From the NCBI GenBank assembly GCA_003996215.1, contig QJPP01000455.1, positions 1 through 64,000 of the forward strand: 64,000 nt of DNA, in the 5' to 3' direction. Within the stretch, counting starts at the first letter, position 1; each line of letters starts with the position of its first letter. A program made the translations under genes and the position numbers. The stretch is from Jaltomata sinuosa (taxonomy: Eukaryota; Streptophyta; Magnoliopsida; Solanales; Solanaceae). The notes beneath the pieces were generated by a model that did not search any database, was not told where the DNA came from, and saw only the letters and a list, made by a program, of their open reading frames with translations. This document shows, piece by piece, positions 32,572 to 43,964 of the stretch.

Positions 32572-33640
32572 TGTCACAACCCAGATCACCGTGATTGGCA
32601 CCCACCCAACCCCCGGGCGAGCGAACCATCAACAACCCAAAACTTAACCGTTCTAACAACTCAAAACCAGTATAATAAAAATAAACTAGAATAAATATCA
32701 AATCAACCAACATTATTATAGATATCCTTCAGAAAATCCTTCCCTGGTACCTGAAAGTCATCGTACCAAAACACTACAAAATGTCTAGAATATAGGGATG
32801 CAACCCCAAAATAAGCAAGAGTCTAAGCCCAAAATAAGTGAGGTATAACTGAAAATGAAAGAGACAAAGGTAGCTTAACCGAAATGGCTCACCCTTGATG
32901 TCTGGAAGCGCTGGGTCTACAAGTGAGGTCGCGTCTCAGCGGCTGGAAGATTGCCTGTACTCACAAAAAGAAATGCAAGTGTAGAATCAGTAAACAACCA
33001 CCGTGTACTGATAGGATTATCAGCCAGTTCCAAATAAGCAATATATGAACAATACAATAGCCAAGTGAAAGTACATGAAATATGTAACCAAGCCAACAAG
33101 TATTCCCTAGACTACAAGTCTTTTCCTAGCTTGTTCCCACATGTAATCCACCATTATAACCATGATCAACAATCAATAGTAATAAATAAATATACTCTTT
33201 TACATATCCCGGACCCACCCTGGAATCCCCCTAAATAACACCTAAGTGTTAAACATACAATCCGGTCTACACCAAGACCAAACTCACAAACCAATACTAA
33301 TAACTCGGCCTCTCAAGGACCATAAGCAATATCACAAATCATAAACACAACCTGGTCCACTCATGGAACCAAAATCAAATGCACAATGCAAATAAGTAAA
33401 CCCGTACCAGGCGTGGTACCCGACTCAACCAATTAGTATCCCATACCAGGCGTGGTACCCGAGCCAACCGTTCGTATTCCCATACCAGGCGTGGTACCCG
33501 ATCCAACTGTTAGTATACCTGTAACAGGCGTGGTACCTGAGCCAATCGAATATCACACAAATCCACAGTCACAAACAATGAACAATCAACACTGGTAAAC
33601 CAACAAGCAATAACACCTAATTCATTTCACAAGACTGATA
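32572..33640 (-). repeat. 5' LTR of element A, truncated at 33640
   Basis: Collinear with 25127-26205 and 33858-34972. It stops at CACAAGACTGATA, where the sequence switches to the Tat-type LTR; the remaining ~1.1 kb of LTR is missing. It has its own copy of the hairpin array (33400-33545). Confidence 0.87.
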
Positions 33641-33857
33641 TTTAAAGAATGTTATTGTTTATTTTTGTTTTACTGTGACGTTGATTCCGCTACTACACCC
33701 ATTAACATATGTTTTGGATTTATTTTGACCATGTTGTTTCTTATTCTTTTATTTATTGGCCAATGAAAGAATCTTTCTGTCGGATTTTTGAGGCCTCCCC
33801 ATAATAAAACACGGATGTTATTTTGAGTTTGATTATTTTATATCAAATATCAATTTA
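33638..33857 (+). repeat. Duplicated 220 bp of the Tat-type LTR
   Basis: Aligns end to end with 24907-25126, including GACGTTGATTCCGCTACTAC and the ATATCAATTTA end. The ATA at 33638-33640 belongs equally to the LTR of A and to the Tat LTR. This copy cannot come from simple insertion and marks a rearrangement. Confidence 0.87.
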
Positions 33858-36121
33858 TGTCACGACTCAGACCGACGTGACTGGCACCCACCCAATCCCT
33901 GGGCGAGCAAACCATCAATAACCCAGAAATTAGCTGTTTTAACAACTCAAAACCAGTGTAATAAAAATAAACTAGCATAAATATCAAATCAACCAACACA
34001 ATTATAGATATCATGCGAAAAATCTCTCCCTAGAACCTGAAAGTCATCGTACCAAAAACACTACCACATGTATAGAATACGGGGATGCAACCCTAAAACA
34101 AGCAAGAGTCTAAGCCCGAAACAAGTGGGCTATAACTGAAAACGAAAGAGACCAAGGTAGCTCGACCGAAATGGCTCACCCTTGATGTCTGGAAGCGCTG
34201 GGTCTACAAGTGAGGTCGCGTCTCAGCCGTTGAAAGATTGCCTGTACTCACAAAAAGAAACGCAAGTGCAGAATCAGTACACAACTATCGTGTACTGGTA
34301 GGATCATTAGCCCGTTCCAAATAAGCAATATATGAACAATACAATAGCCAAGTAAAAGTACAGGAAATATGTAACCAAGCCAACATGTATTTCCTAAACT
34401 ACAAGTCTCTTCCTAGCTTGTTCCCAGATGTAACCCACCCTTATAAACATGATCAACAATCAATAGTAATCAATAAATATACCCTTATAACCATATCAAC
34501 AATCAATAGTAATCAATAAATATACCTTTTTACATATCTCGGACCCACCTTGGAATCCCCCTAAACAATACCTAAGTGTTAAATATGCAATCTAGTCTAC
34601 ACCAAGATCAAACTCACAGACCAATAATAATAACTCGGCCTCTCAAGGACCATAAGCAATATCACATATCATAAACACAACCCAGTCCACTCATGCAACC
34701 AAAATCAAATGCACAATGCAAATAAGTAAATCCGTACCAGGCGTGATACCCGAACCAATCAATTAGTATCCCGTTCTAGGCATGGTACCCGAACAACCAT
34801 TAGTATTCACGTACCAGACGTGGAACTCGAGCCAACTGTTAGTATACCCTGACCAGGCGTGGTACCCGAGTCAATCAAATGTCACACAAATCCACATTCA
34901 CAAATAATGAACAATCAACACTTGTAAACCAACAAGCAATAACACCTAGTTCATTTCACAAGACTGATAACAGGACCCCTAGACATTCCTAATCATTCCC
35001 TAAGCATGCAACTCGTACAATACTTAGACAAAAGTACACAAACATACAATGCATACAGGAATCAACAACCATCACCTACCTCGAAATATTCCAAGCTCTA
35101 TTGAACCAGAGCTCTCCCCTTTTTAGGATCCTTGCGTGTTCTTGGTCTAGAAACAAATATGCAAGAACTATAGTCAATTAACTGGCCTAAATTATCCGGA
35201 TTATGCAAAATCCTAATCCCCAGGCCAAATCATGATCATTCCACCCCTTTCCTGAAATTTTCTACAATTAATTCACCTAAATTCATCATTTTAACAGATA
35301 CCTTTAGAGAATTATAGCTAAGTGATCATCACCCATCATCAATAACCAAGACCCAAGAACTCTAGCACCCTAGAATCCCCTTTTTCCTCGGATTCTACCA
35401 TTTTTAGGTCATTCCAAATCTTCCCTCAAGTCCATACCTAGAAATTCTAAAGCGTAGGAAAAATAGTATGAAGGTTGGGGAGTAGAAACCTTACCTTTAG
35501 GACGAAAAATGGTGAAAAACTGATGGAAATCGCCCAAAATCGCCCTCTTCTTCTCCCAAAACGTCTTTGTTGAAAATTGACTATTTTCGGGAAGTTTCTA
35601 CATTAAATCCCATCACGCTCCGCTATAGCGGTCCGTTCCGTTATAGCGGTACCGCCATAGTGGAGTCGACCTATATGGCGGAGGCTGACCGACGTTGACT
35701 TCCGCTGTAGCGGTATTTTCTCCGCCACGACAGAGGTTGCTATGGAGGTGTGTCAACCGCTACGGCAGTTGACATGTGACAGAAAGTCATAAAGTCCTTC
35801 AAATTACCCCATTTTGCAACACACTTATTTTCTCGACATCCCAGAATAACCCCTTTACGTCAACCTCGATGCCGGGAGTTCTATTTGCCCGAATTCGATT
35901 CTGAAACGTCTTCCGGACTCCTTTATGCCTTAGCTAAATGGAAAATTAGCTCAAATTAAAACACTTAACCCAATCCTTACCCGGATTTTCCTAGACCATA
36001 CCTCTCTCCAAAATTGACCGAGGCTAGCCTAGCCCAGAATTTTAAACTCCCAAACCCAGAGTTTTCTAACTCTAAAAATTGGCACGAATGGTTACCCATA
36101 ACAACGGACCCGGTCTTTACA
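33858..36121 (-). mobile_element. Solo LTR of the element A family, 2264 bp
   Basis: TGTCACGACTC to GGTCTTTACA on the + strand, flanked by ATTTA at 33853-33857 and 36122-36126. It carries the hairpin array (34728-34880), a local ~45 bp duplication near 34436-34510 (ACCCTTATAAMCAT then AATCAATAGTAATCAATAAA twice) and the GCTATAGCGG cluster (35625-35770). Nothing coding. Confidence 0.87.
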
Positions 36122-36126
36122 ATTTA

Positions 36127-36787
36127 CTTGGCCGATGAATAAATTTTCATCTATTTCCAAGGCTTCCAATGTATATAAGATGGGTTTTATCTTTTTATTT
36201 ATTTATTATTTCATTGATTCATTTTGATAAATATTTGCTCAATACTAACACTTTTACTAAGTGTGTTTACATGTACATAGAGTTACTTTTCAAAGAAGGC
36301 GTTCGAATTAAAATTTAAAGATCTTGTAATAATTCTTTATTGTATTTATTCATTTTAGTTGACGATAGGCAAATATTAAGTCGTTTCTTAAATTTTTTTG
36401 ACTAAACGATAGGCAAATATTAGGTCATTTCGCAAAAGATTTTTCTCGAATTTCTTGAGTTTTGGAGAGTCTTTTTCTCTAACTTTGAAGAATCGAGGTA
36501 TTTATTTTATCTCCTCAATAGAAAAAATGAGTTCAGCCGGGAATCACCATTGTGGATTCTGAAGAATGTCTAACCCTTCCCTTCAGAATAACTTGAACCC
36601 TTACCTAGAATCTAACTGATTTTTTAAACTAAAATTTATTCAATTGTTAATAAGGTTTCCTAATTATCCTAAAATTTGGTGGCGACTCTCTCTCTCTCTC
36701 TTAAATTATTTTTTAAACTAATTTTTTATTAATTATTCTTTAGAGTCTCGAAGTTGTGTCCTATCGTGAAAAAATAGGATCATAACA
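36127..36787 (+). repeat. Tat-type solo LTR, 3' part
   Basis: Continues the LTR from 25126. It contains lines close to the Tat/Ogre LTR end (GTCTAACCCTTCCCTTC, AATAAGGTTTCCTAA), the PBS-like TGGCGACTCT, a (CT)n run at about 36684-36702, and the CATAACA end. Confidence 0.82.
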
Positions 36788-36792
36788 GTAAG

Positions 36793-37503
36793 GAGAGGAA
36801 AAATCCATGAAAAAAAAGAAGTTTAAAAAAATCTCCTTGCTAACAATAAGTGAATGAAGGATAGGGTAAAAAACCAAAAGAAAAGGAGAACATGAAGAAA
36901 AAAACATGAACATAAGTTGAAATTGAGGTGATATAGGGAAAAGAGTGAAAAAATTTTAAAGTTAGTGTCTTAAAGTGCATAGGGAGAGTAGTCACTATTG
37001 GCCAAAGTGTTCCTACCCGTTCCTAAGACGATATTATAACCTGTACAAGTCCTTTTATTCCTATAATTTTGATTCTTTGTTAATAGAGTATTACACTAAG
37101 GGCAACTTATGGTATGTCTTACATGCATAAAACTTTCTTTGAGAAAGTGAGCGGATTTCTTATCTATATGTCCAAATTTGAATATGTATGTATGATGTGA
37201 TCAAGGAGCTTCTCTCTTGAATGTGAGAACATAAAATGGTGTACTAATAATGACTATATTTACACATGATCATATTGACTTTATTTTTCATGAAGAGTGA
37301 GTTCTAGAGGTTGTGTGGTTTCAATGAAGGATTTGTTAAAATATGATTGCTGTATGCATACTGATTGGATTATGGGTCTTGATTAAACTGTCTAGTTAAC
37401 TTGTGTGTAAGTAGACTTGTTCAATTGGTATCCTAAGATGTGAAATTTTATAAGGTGTATAGTGATTTGTTCGAGGACGAACAAAGGTTTAAGTGTGGGG
37501 TGG
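36793..37503 (+). other. Non-coding internal remnant of the old element, right piece
   Basis: Purine-rich first 200 bases, then AT-rich, no credible frame. It ends with the TTCGAGGACGAA inverted repeat (37470-37481) and the polypurine tract AAGTGTGGGG (37491-37500). Confidence 0.6.
37482..37503 (+). other. Polypurine tract of the old element
   Basis: CAAAGGTTTAAGTGTGGGG directly before the LTR start at 37504. The AAGTGTGGGG form is typical of Athila-like plant elements as I know them. Confidence 0.6.
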
Positions 37504-37753
37504 TGATCTTGGGTTTATTTATACGTCCGTTTGCCTTTCTTACCCATGTTTTAGCCTTGTTTCGAGGGCAAAAGTCATGTATATCCTTATGATTATTTGT
37601 AATTTCATGATGGTGAACTAATATATGTGATTAGATTCATTGCAGGGTAAAAGGTGGAGTAAAACAACCCATGAGAGCTAAAACGGAAGCATAAAAGCAT
37701 TGGAAAGGAGTTAGCAAAGTTCCAGGAGAAAAAGAGAGCAAAAGAAGAAAATC

Positions 37754-37900
37754 TGGGTTGTGACGCATTGGTGGCATGCCACTTCAGCCCCCAAACTACT
37801 GATGGGTGTGGCTGGCGCTATGGTGGCGTGCCACGCCAGGCCCAAACACAGAAAATTTCCTCTGGCGCATTAGTGGCACGCCACCCCAGGCCCCAAACCC
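37754..37900 (+). repeat. GC-rich palindromic words upstream of TATA, right LTR (3 copies)
   Basis: Three ~50-55 bp units with GTGGCGTGCCACGCCAGGCC or variants. TGGCGTGCCA is an inverted repeat. One unit more than in the left LTR. Confidence 0.7.
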
Positions 37901-37964
37901 GGAATATTTACAACTTTTTCTACTCCAAATTCAAGTAGAAAAAAGAGTTATTTTCCTCATACTC

Positions 37965-37972
37965 TATAAATA
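37965..37972 (+). promoter_or_regulatory. TATA box, right LTR of the old element
   Basis: TATAAATA, same context as at 22509-22516. Confidence 0.5.
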
Positions 37973-38208
37973 CATTCCCAATCACGATTTTTACATAACT
38001 TTTGACCTACAGAGACATGGAACTACTGTGGAGGTCGGAGAAAATTGGTTTCATGTTTTCTTCTCCTTTATTATCTATTTTTGTATTTTACTTTTGGATG
38101 AAATGTTGTAAGTACTCCATGTCTATGTGGAATTAAACTTCTCGTTCTAGGATTGTGGTAGCTTCATGATTGTTGTAGTAGACTCTTTATTTGATTCTTA
38201 AGATTACA

Positions 38209-38401
38209 CACTACAAGAGAACTTGGAATTATCTACAGAATTTATCGGTTATCCCTAGTTAATTCATCGCTAAAAAGCTCTTAGCTAATTGAAATTTCTT
38301 TTAATCTGTCTCTAATTCGTAGCTAAATGGGATTAGCATGAGATTTTTGTTGTTTAGCTATGAAATTTTGTCCGTCGCTAATTCCATATTTTCTAGTAGT
38401 A
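38209..38401. mobile_element. ~190 bp MITE with CACTA-like ends
   Basis: Begins CACTACAAGAGAA and ends TTCTAGTAGTA, imperfect inverted repeats of the CACTA/En-Spm form. The inside has TCGCTAA / TTAGCTA words on both strands, as is common in such MITEs. It is absent from the left LTR. A clean 3 bp target duplication is not visible. Confidence 0.6.
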
Positions 38402-39063
38402 TCATATTAGTTGTTCTTGTATTCTTGAATTCACTATTTTAATGCTTCGTGATCATTAAAATAAACTTATAATCTTGTTGGAAACTCGGAAGAAAGATCA
38501 ATAAGATAGAACGAGGATTATAGGGAGCAAGATTTTTTTTTTATAACATAAAGAGTAGATTTTCGGCTAGGATAGGAATGTACCTAGAATGCCTTGCTTG
38601 GTTACAAAATAGGGAGACATATAAGTGCGTTAGGAATAAGATGTCACATCTCCGCTCAATGATGTAGTTGTGAGGTTATTCTGGATAAATGATTAGAGGC
38701 TCGGAAGACCATAATCATGTCATCAACCCTATAAATCAGTAATTAGATAAATAAACAAGTCAATAAAATTGCTTATTTAACATGATTGTTAGCGAATTCA
38801 TAATCCTAGATTGATTTCATCACATTGATTACGTAAAAATCTGCTCTTTATTTGGTTAATTATTTATTAATTAACTTCTTTTTTTATTTTAGTTAATAAA
38901 TATTCATTTTTGAATTTTTACACTTGAATAAATAATTAGAATTAGTTTATCTTAGTAAAATAGTTAACCGACAAATCTCTGTGGGTACGATATCTGGACT
39001 CTCAATCTTATATTACTTGTATGACTGCATACACTTGCATGTGCATTTGTATGCAACATATAG

Positions 39064-39791
39064 CAACAAGGAAAATCATAAAATACAAATACTGTATCAG
39101 ACTAACTCTTATTCCATAATTCATTTTTCCTATTAATATCACTTTAGAAGGATTAGTAACGTAAATCCGAAATCAACAACAATCCTAGAAAGGTTTATGC
39201 CCAGAATTATTGAAGGATTCAGCTACAATGATTTTCATGTCCCTGGCTCTCTTTATTCTTGTTCTATCTAGAGGCACGACACATCTCCTTAAACCATTGC
39301 TTGCAAAGAGAAACAATTTCCAATGCCATTTATTTTGAGTCTTGAAGATACCAAACTCTACAACCAATTAAATGTTCAAGCAATAAGTTGTTTCATCGAA
39401 ATATGCCAAAAGGAAAAGGACAGAGGAGATCTCCAAGAAGACATAGTGTAATAACGTCCTTAAGTATGCAATGTATTTTTCTATATTTTACAAAAGAAAC
39501 AGAATTGAGAAGCACTTGTGAGAAATATATAAAGTGGAATCTTAAAAGTTATTACTTACACGGTAGTCACTCATCTGTGTTTTTGCAACCTTTATTCTGA
39601 TTGTATCCTTGGCTGTTTTATTTTTGTGTGTGTGGAATGGGACAAACAATGCTTTCAATATAGATTTCAGTCTCAATACAAGAATCAAAGTTAATAATCT
39701 CAGCATATTTGATTGTGTCATCCTTTGGATTATATATCCTCGAAGTTGATCCAAACACAAGCAAAATTACACCTTTATTATACTCTTGCAG
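39064..39791. other. Flanking sequence without a recognised gene
   Basis: Old genomic flank beyond the TATAG duplication. Short frames on both strands (for example 39185-39367 on the - strand) have no motif I recognise. It may be intron or upstream sequence of the kinase relic that follows. Confidence 0.4.
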
Positions 39792-40090
39792 GGTATCTAA
39801 CAATGAAAAGTGATGTCTATAGCTTTCGCATGATTTTCCTTGAAATACTAACTGGCCGAAGAGCCACGGACAAGAGAAGACCAAGGGGTGAGCATAACTT
39901 GGGAAAAATCATATCTTACAGATAGGCGTCATTTTGGTTATATTATAGGTCCTCGTCTTGGAGGCCACTTCTCAAAGAAAGGAACATTTAGGTCCACTAA
40001 ATTGATGCTTTCTGTCTTAGAAAGAATGCAAAATCTAGACCTCGGAAGAGTGAAGTCGTGGAAATGTTGATGCCTCTGCCTTTAATGAGT
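39792..40090 (+). pseudogene. Receptor-like cytoplasmic kinase fragment (kinase subdomains IX-XI), decayed
   Basis: After a good splice acceptor (ACTCTTGCAG at 39782-39791) the frame reads GYLTMKSDVYSFRMIFLEIL then TGRRATDKRRPRGEHNL, the C-lobe of a Ser/Thr kinase of the PBS1-like (RLCK VII) type. The conserved Gly of DVYSFG is Arg. Near 39905 the frame shifts; the next frame continues LTDRRHFGYIIGPRLGGHFSKKG and ends by TGA at 40068-40070. The ATP-binding lobe and catalytic loop are absent nearby. The kept intron border points to a broken gene and not to a processed copy. Confidence 0.75.
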
Positions 40091-40152
40091 TAAATTGCCT
40101 CCACTCGTATCTGTTAGAATAGGAATAAAAATATGATTGTATATAGTATCCT

Positions 40153-41116
40153 TGTCATGCCTTGAGACTACCCCCTAGATGCAACACGGTGCATAGTGTC
40201 ATAAGTGATCCCAAGCTAACTCATGGTCTTGCATGATTAAGCATTTCTAGATAAAATACTAACTGTGCGGAAGCTAAACTGGTTTGAGAAATAAGTTTGG
40301 AGAATAATCCAATAGTCATCAGAATATATAAAAACATAGAAGTCTGAGTAAAACACTGACTGCAAAAGATGAAACTAAGACTATGTCTGAAAGCATCTAT
40401 CAGAAGTGAGTTGTTGGGACAAGTCCGCAGCTAACTCCAAAAGTCTGAAAACTAAAAGCATTGACTGAAATAATAAAATAAGTCCTGTCCTCAAACTATG
40501 AGGACTCACCACTGATTTCTGAGAAAGCTGAGAGATCAAGCTAATCGCGGTCTGGATGCTGAGCGCCTGAACCTGTATTATGATAGGATACAACACAAAA
40601 GTATGCGTTAGTACTCTGAATGTACTGAGCACACATGATATATGCAAAACTGTATACATGAATACTAAAGATGGAATATATACTGAAACATGAAGCTGGC
40701 AGATAAACTGATTCAATGACCAAGTATTTAACATGAACTGTAATATGCTGAACTGAACTGAATATCTGAGTACTGAATACAAAGTCGATGCAAATACTGA
40801 ATCTGAATTGTGGGAACTAGTGTTAACCGACATACCCAAAGCTGAGCTAACTATAGGGTCAACCTGTAACCCTGGATAAAAGAGCATTCGTACCTTGCTA
40901 GGGAAAAAACATATCTGGCATAGATCCACTAATATGATGTCCAATAAGGGACTAGGGTGTCAAGCCTAAACTGATGGGTGACCTCTATAGAACCTACGGT
41001 GGCGCTGTAGTTCTGAGACTCAGGGACTGCTACTAAAGGCCTCAGCCTAAACTGATGGGTGAGCCTTCATCCCTTCATCCGCTCGGTGCTAAGTCTTTTC
41101 CCAACTGAATATGTAA

Positions 41117-41147
<31 letters not shown>

Positions 41148-42374
41148 ACTGAAGTAATGGATAGCTCAAATACTGATTATTCTGAGAATGCACAAAATAT
41201 TGAAATTGAGAGCATTCTAATCATGCAAGTTTTGACGGACTAAAATATCTGACTAGCATGCATGAACTTACAAACTGATCAGGTGTTCATAACCCACCAT
41301 CCTAATGAATTTAACAAATCATAACTGTTCTAGAATCTAACTGAAATAGATAGCTTATACATGAAATTTAAGATTTCAAGCATGATATCACAAGACTGGG
41401 ATTTATTAGGGTTCTAAGAGCATAATCATGTTAGGCTTCAAGAATCATGTAAACAAGACTGATAATACATGGGGAAACTAAAATCCATAGGAAAATCTTG
41501 AATCATAAGAACCCTAGGTCTATAAGCTGCCTGAAAACTGAAGGTACTGAATTACTTAGGGACTTAATGGGTGAAAGGATACCCATTGATGAAATCCCAC
41601 ATACTTAGAAAAAGATTCTATGGAGAAATCCTTGGGTTGAAGCTTGAACCTTGAACCTTAAAGAAACCCTTTGTTAGTTTTTGAGAAGAAGAACGCTCCT
41701 TTTTCTCCTATTTTTGCTAAGTGTCGATTTGTTTTGGGGGAATATGGAAATAAAAGGTAAAAACCTCTTTAATTACCCCTAAAATAATTAAGGTTCGGAG
41801 TTAAAAGGGTAGGGAAAAGATCAGAATGCCCCTGGAATTAAATAGTAAAAGTACTAAATTTTTTGGAGCATCGAACGATGGGTTAGTCGATGCACTGTGG
41901 TTTTGAATGATGGACCGTTGACCTAACTATGGTTCTGTCCTTAAATTCTGGGGGTTCTCTGATCGGCTGATTCTATGAGTCACAGGACAAGCGATGATTC
42001 TGAATGACGGTCCATCATTTGACTCATGGTTTTGGGACCTTAGGTTGAGGGTTCTCTGATAGAAGGAACCACGGTTGATAGGACAGACCGTGGTTCCAAA
42101 CTATGGTCCATGGTCCCATTTGTGGTTCTAAGGTGGAGAACTGATATCTCCCTGGAGGTCAAATCTACGAGTAACAGGACAGACAGTGGTTATCAAACCA
42201 TTGTCTATGAAGTCAACCATGGAAAGACAAGGATCAACACTGGGGTTCAGACCACGGGTCATGGTCCTGGGCGACGGTCCGTGATCTTGACTGTGGTTTC
42301 TGGAAACTTGGAATTTTCTAAAATTTTTCTGCTAAGTGTTGTTTAGTAGTTGGTTCAGATCCAGGGGTGTTACA
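40153..42374 (-). repeat. 3' LTR of element B, 2222 bp
   Basis: Reads TGTAACACCCCTGG on the - strand from 42374, ends GGCATGACA at 40153. A (CA)n(TA)n microsatellite is at about 41116-41148. The words GGTCCRTSRT and GGTTCT recur at 41870-42300. The 187-codon - strand frame at 40381-40944 has no recognisable domain and lies wholly in the LTR. Confidence 0.82.
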
Positions 42375-42406
42375 ATATCTCCCTCTTGGGATCATTCGTC
42401 CTCGAA
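42375..42406 (-). other. PPT of element B with upstream inverted repeat
   Basis: On the - strand TTCGAGGACGAA (42395-42406) precedes TGATCCCAAGAGGGAGATAT, directly before the LTR start. The same arrangement, with one base change in the 12-mer, precedes the right LTR of the element at 45024-53073. Confidence 0.8.
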
Positions 42407-42601
42407 TAAAGACTTAACAAGCTGAGTTTGGAGGGAAAGAGCTGCAATTCCTACTAATCTGAGTTCTACAAGCTGATTTCTAATTGAATTGAGTTCTAAG
42501 TACATGAAAGCATGCTGAAAATGTAGGAATAGTTGAGGGAACATGATGCTGAGACTGAAATAAATGTGAGTAAATGGAGAGACTGGAAAGGAACTATTAC
42601 C

Positions 42602-43105
42602 TCAAGCTGAAGCTGGATTGGAAGGAAAGAGATGAGGGTACTTGGTCATCATAGCTGCTTTTGCTTCCCAAGTAGCTCCCTCAACTGACTGATTTCTCCA
42701 TAGGACCTTCACTGAAGCGACTTCCTTATTCCTCAACCTATGAACCTGACGGTCAAGAATCTCAACTGTAATCTCTTTATAGGTGAGCATATCCTTCACA
42801 CCCACATTTTCTAATGGCACAATCGATGCCAGATCACCAACGCACTTCTTCAAAAGAGAAACATAAAAGACTGAGTGAACCGCTGCTAGTCCAGTTGGCA
42901 ACTTTAACTCATAAGCCACATTACCAACCCTCTTCAAGATTTTGTATGAACCTATATATCCGGGACTGAGCTTCCCTTTCTTGCCAAATCTCATCACACC
43001 CTTCATGGGTGACACTTTCAGGAAAACCCAATCATTAACCTCAAACTCCAAGTTCCTTCTCCTTACATCTGCATAGTACTTATGATGACTCTGAGCAGTC
43101 TTCAA
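42602..43105 (-). pseudogene. Element B integrase C-terminus with chromodomain-like tail
   Basis: A 167-codon open piece: FLKVSPMKGVMRFGKKGKLS, then VGNVAYELKLP, then VFYVSLLKKCVGD, and the chromodomain-type end VKVLWRNQSVEGATWEAK...YPHLF. It is the best preserved part of B. A TAG near 43122 separates it from the core. Confidence 0.85.
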
Positions 43106-43964
43106 CCTTTCCCTAATAAGCTAAACCTTTTCCATAGCTTCATGATTCAAATCTGGTTTAATCAAGGCTTCTTCACCTGCTTTAAACCAGCCAACCGGTG
43201 ATCTACATCTCCGCCCATAAAGTGCCTCATACGGGGCTATTTGGATACTAGAATGGAAGCTGTTATTATAGGCAAACTCAATAAGTGGAAGTGTTCATCC
43301 TATTTAGCCTTGAAATCGATCACACAAGCTCTCAACATGTCCTCTAAGGTCTGAATAGTATACTCTACCTGACCATACATCTGCGGATGAAATGTTGTAC
43401 TAAGATTTACTTGAGTACCAAGACCTTTCTAAAAGGATCTCCGAAAATGAGACGTAAACTGAGTACCCCTATCTGTGATGATAGACAAGGAAACCCCATG
43501 CAACCTGGCTATCTCGCTGATATAGAGCCTAACATAGTCCTCTGTTGTGTCTGTAGTCTTAACTGCTAAGAAGTTGGCTGACTTGGTCACCCTATCCACA
43601 ATCATCCAAATAGAGTCATGCTGTCTACGAGTATGAGGTAAGCCTGTAATAAAGTCCATGTTGATCACTTCCCACTTTCATGTAGTAATGCTAATATCCT
43701 GAGTCACACCTCCCAGTCTCTTATGTTCTACTTTCACTTGCTGATAGTTGGGACACTTAGCCATGAAATATGCAATGCCCCTCTTCATGCCATTCCACCA
43801 ATAGACTTCCCATAGGTCACGATACATCTTGGTGGCACCGGGATGAATAAAATATCTAGAATTATGAACTTCAGTTAGAATCCACTGTCTCAAATCATCC
43901 ACATTAGGAACACATAAATGACCCTGGTAGCAAAGAACACCATCTCCCCCTTGGGAAAAAACCT
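43106..43964 (-). pseudogene. Element B integrase zinc domain and core
   Basis: HPGATKMYRDLWEVYWWNG with KCPNYQQVK (second zinc Cys replaced by Tyr), MDFITGLP, MIVDRVTKSANF and ITDRGTQFTSHF. Frames break near 43430 and 43670. Confidence 0.82.

Larger units (their letters stand above)
25127..33640 (-). mobile_element. Element A: Tekay/Del-like chromovirus, - strand, degenerate, 5' LTR truncated
   Basis: Order on the - strand: truncated 5' LTR (33640-32572), initiator-Met-type PBS, gag, protease, reverse transcriptase, RNase H, integrase, chromodomain-like tail, complete 3' LTR (27337-25127). Internal length is 5.2 kb, usual for the clade. The polyprotein has lost its start codon and has several stops and frameshifts. 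Left flank is ATTAA, one base off the ATTTA flanking the related solo LTR at 33858. Confidence 0.88.
23506..36787 (+). mobile_element. Tat-type solo LTR (about 2.28 kb), split by chromovirus element A
   Basis: It starts TGTTGACACC at 23506 and ends CATAACA at 36787, with GTAAG immediately on both sides. Start and end both resemble the Tat/Ogre LTR of region 1 (CCTAAAATTTGGTGGCGACTCT near the end), but the length is half. The two parts are 23506-25126 and about 36127-36787. There is no internal domain, so this is a solo LTR. The C-rich block at about 24040-24640 parallels the C-rich block of the other Tat LTR. Confidence 0.85.
18393..39058 (+). mobile_element. Old Ty3-like LTR element (possibly Athila-like), coding region lost, heavily nested
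   Basis: The left LTR starts TGATCTTGGG at 18393 after TATAG (18388-18392); the right LTR starts with the same line at 37504 and ends CA at 39058, followed by TATAG (39059-39063). A perfect 5 bp target duplication 20.7 kb apart shows that everything between is one insertion plus later insertions. The right LTR follows AAGTGTGGGG, a tract form I associate with Athila-type elements. Without the nested elements the internal part is only about 1.5 kb and non-coding. The left LTR lacks its second half. Confidence 0.8.
37504..39058 (+). repeat. Right LTR of the old element, 1555 bp with a MITE inside
   Basis: Starts TGATCTTGGG, ends GTATGCAACA, followed by TATAG. It has three GC-rich words (37754-37900), the TATA box TATAAATA at 37965-37972, and a MITE at 38209-38401. 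The 101-codon frame at 37806-38111 spans promoter and leader and is not a gene. Confidence 0.85.

Noticed and set aside
40381..40944. 187-codon - strand frame
   Set aside because: Entirely inside the LTR of element B, with no recognisable domain and no partner in related LTRs.
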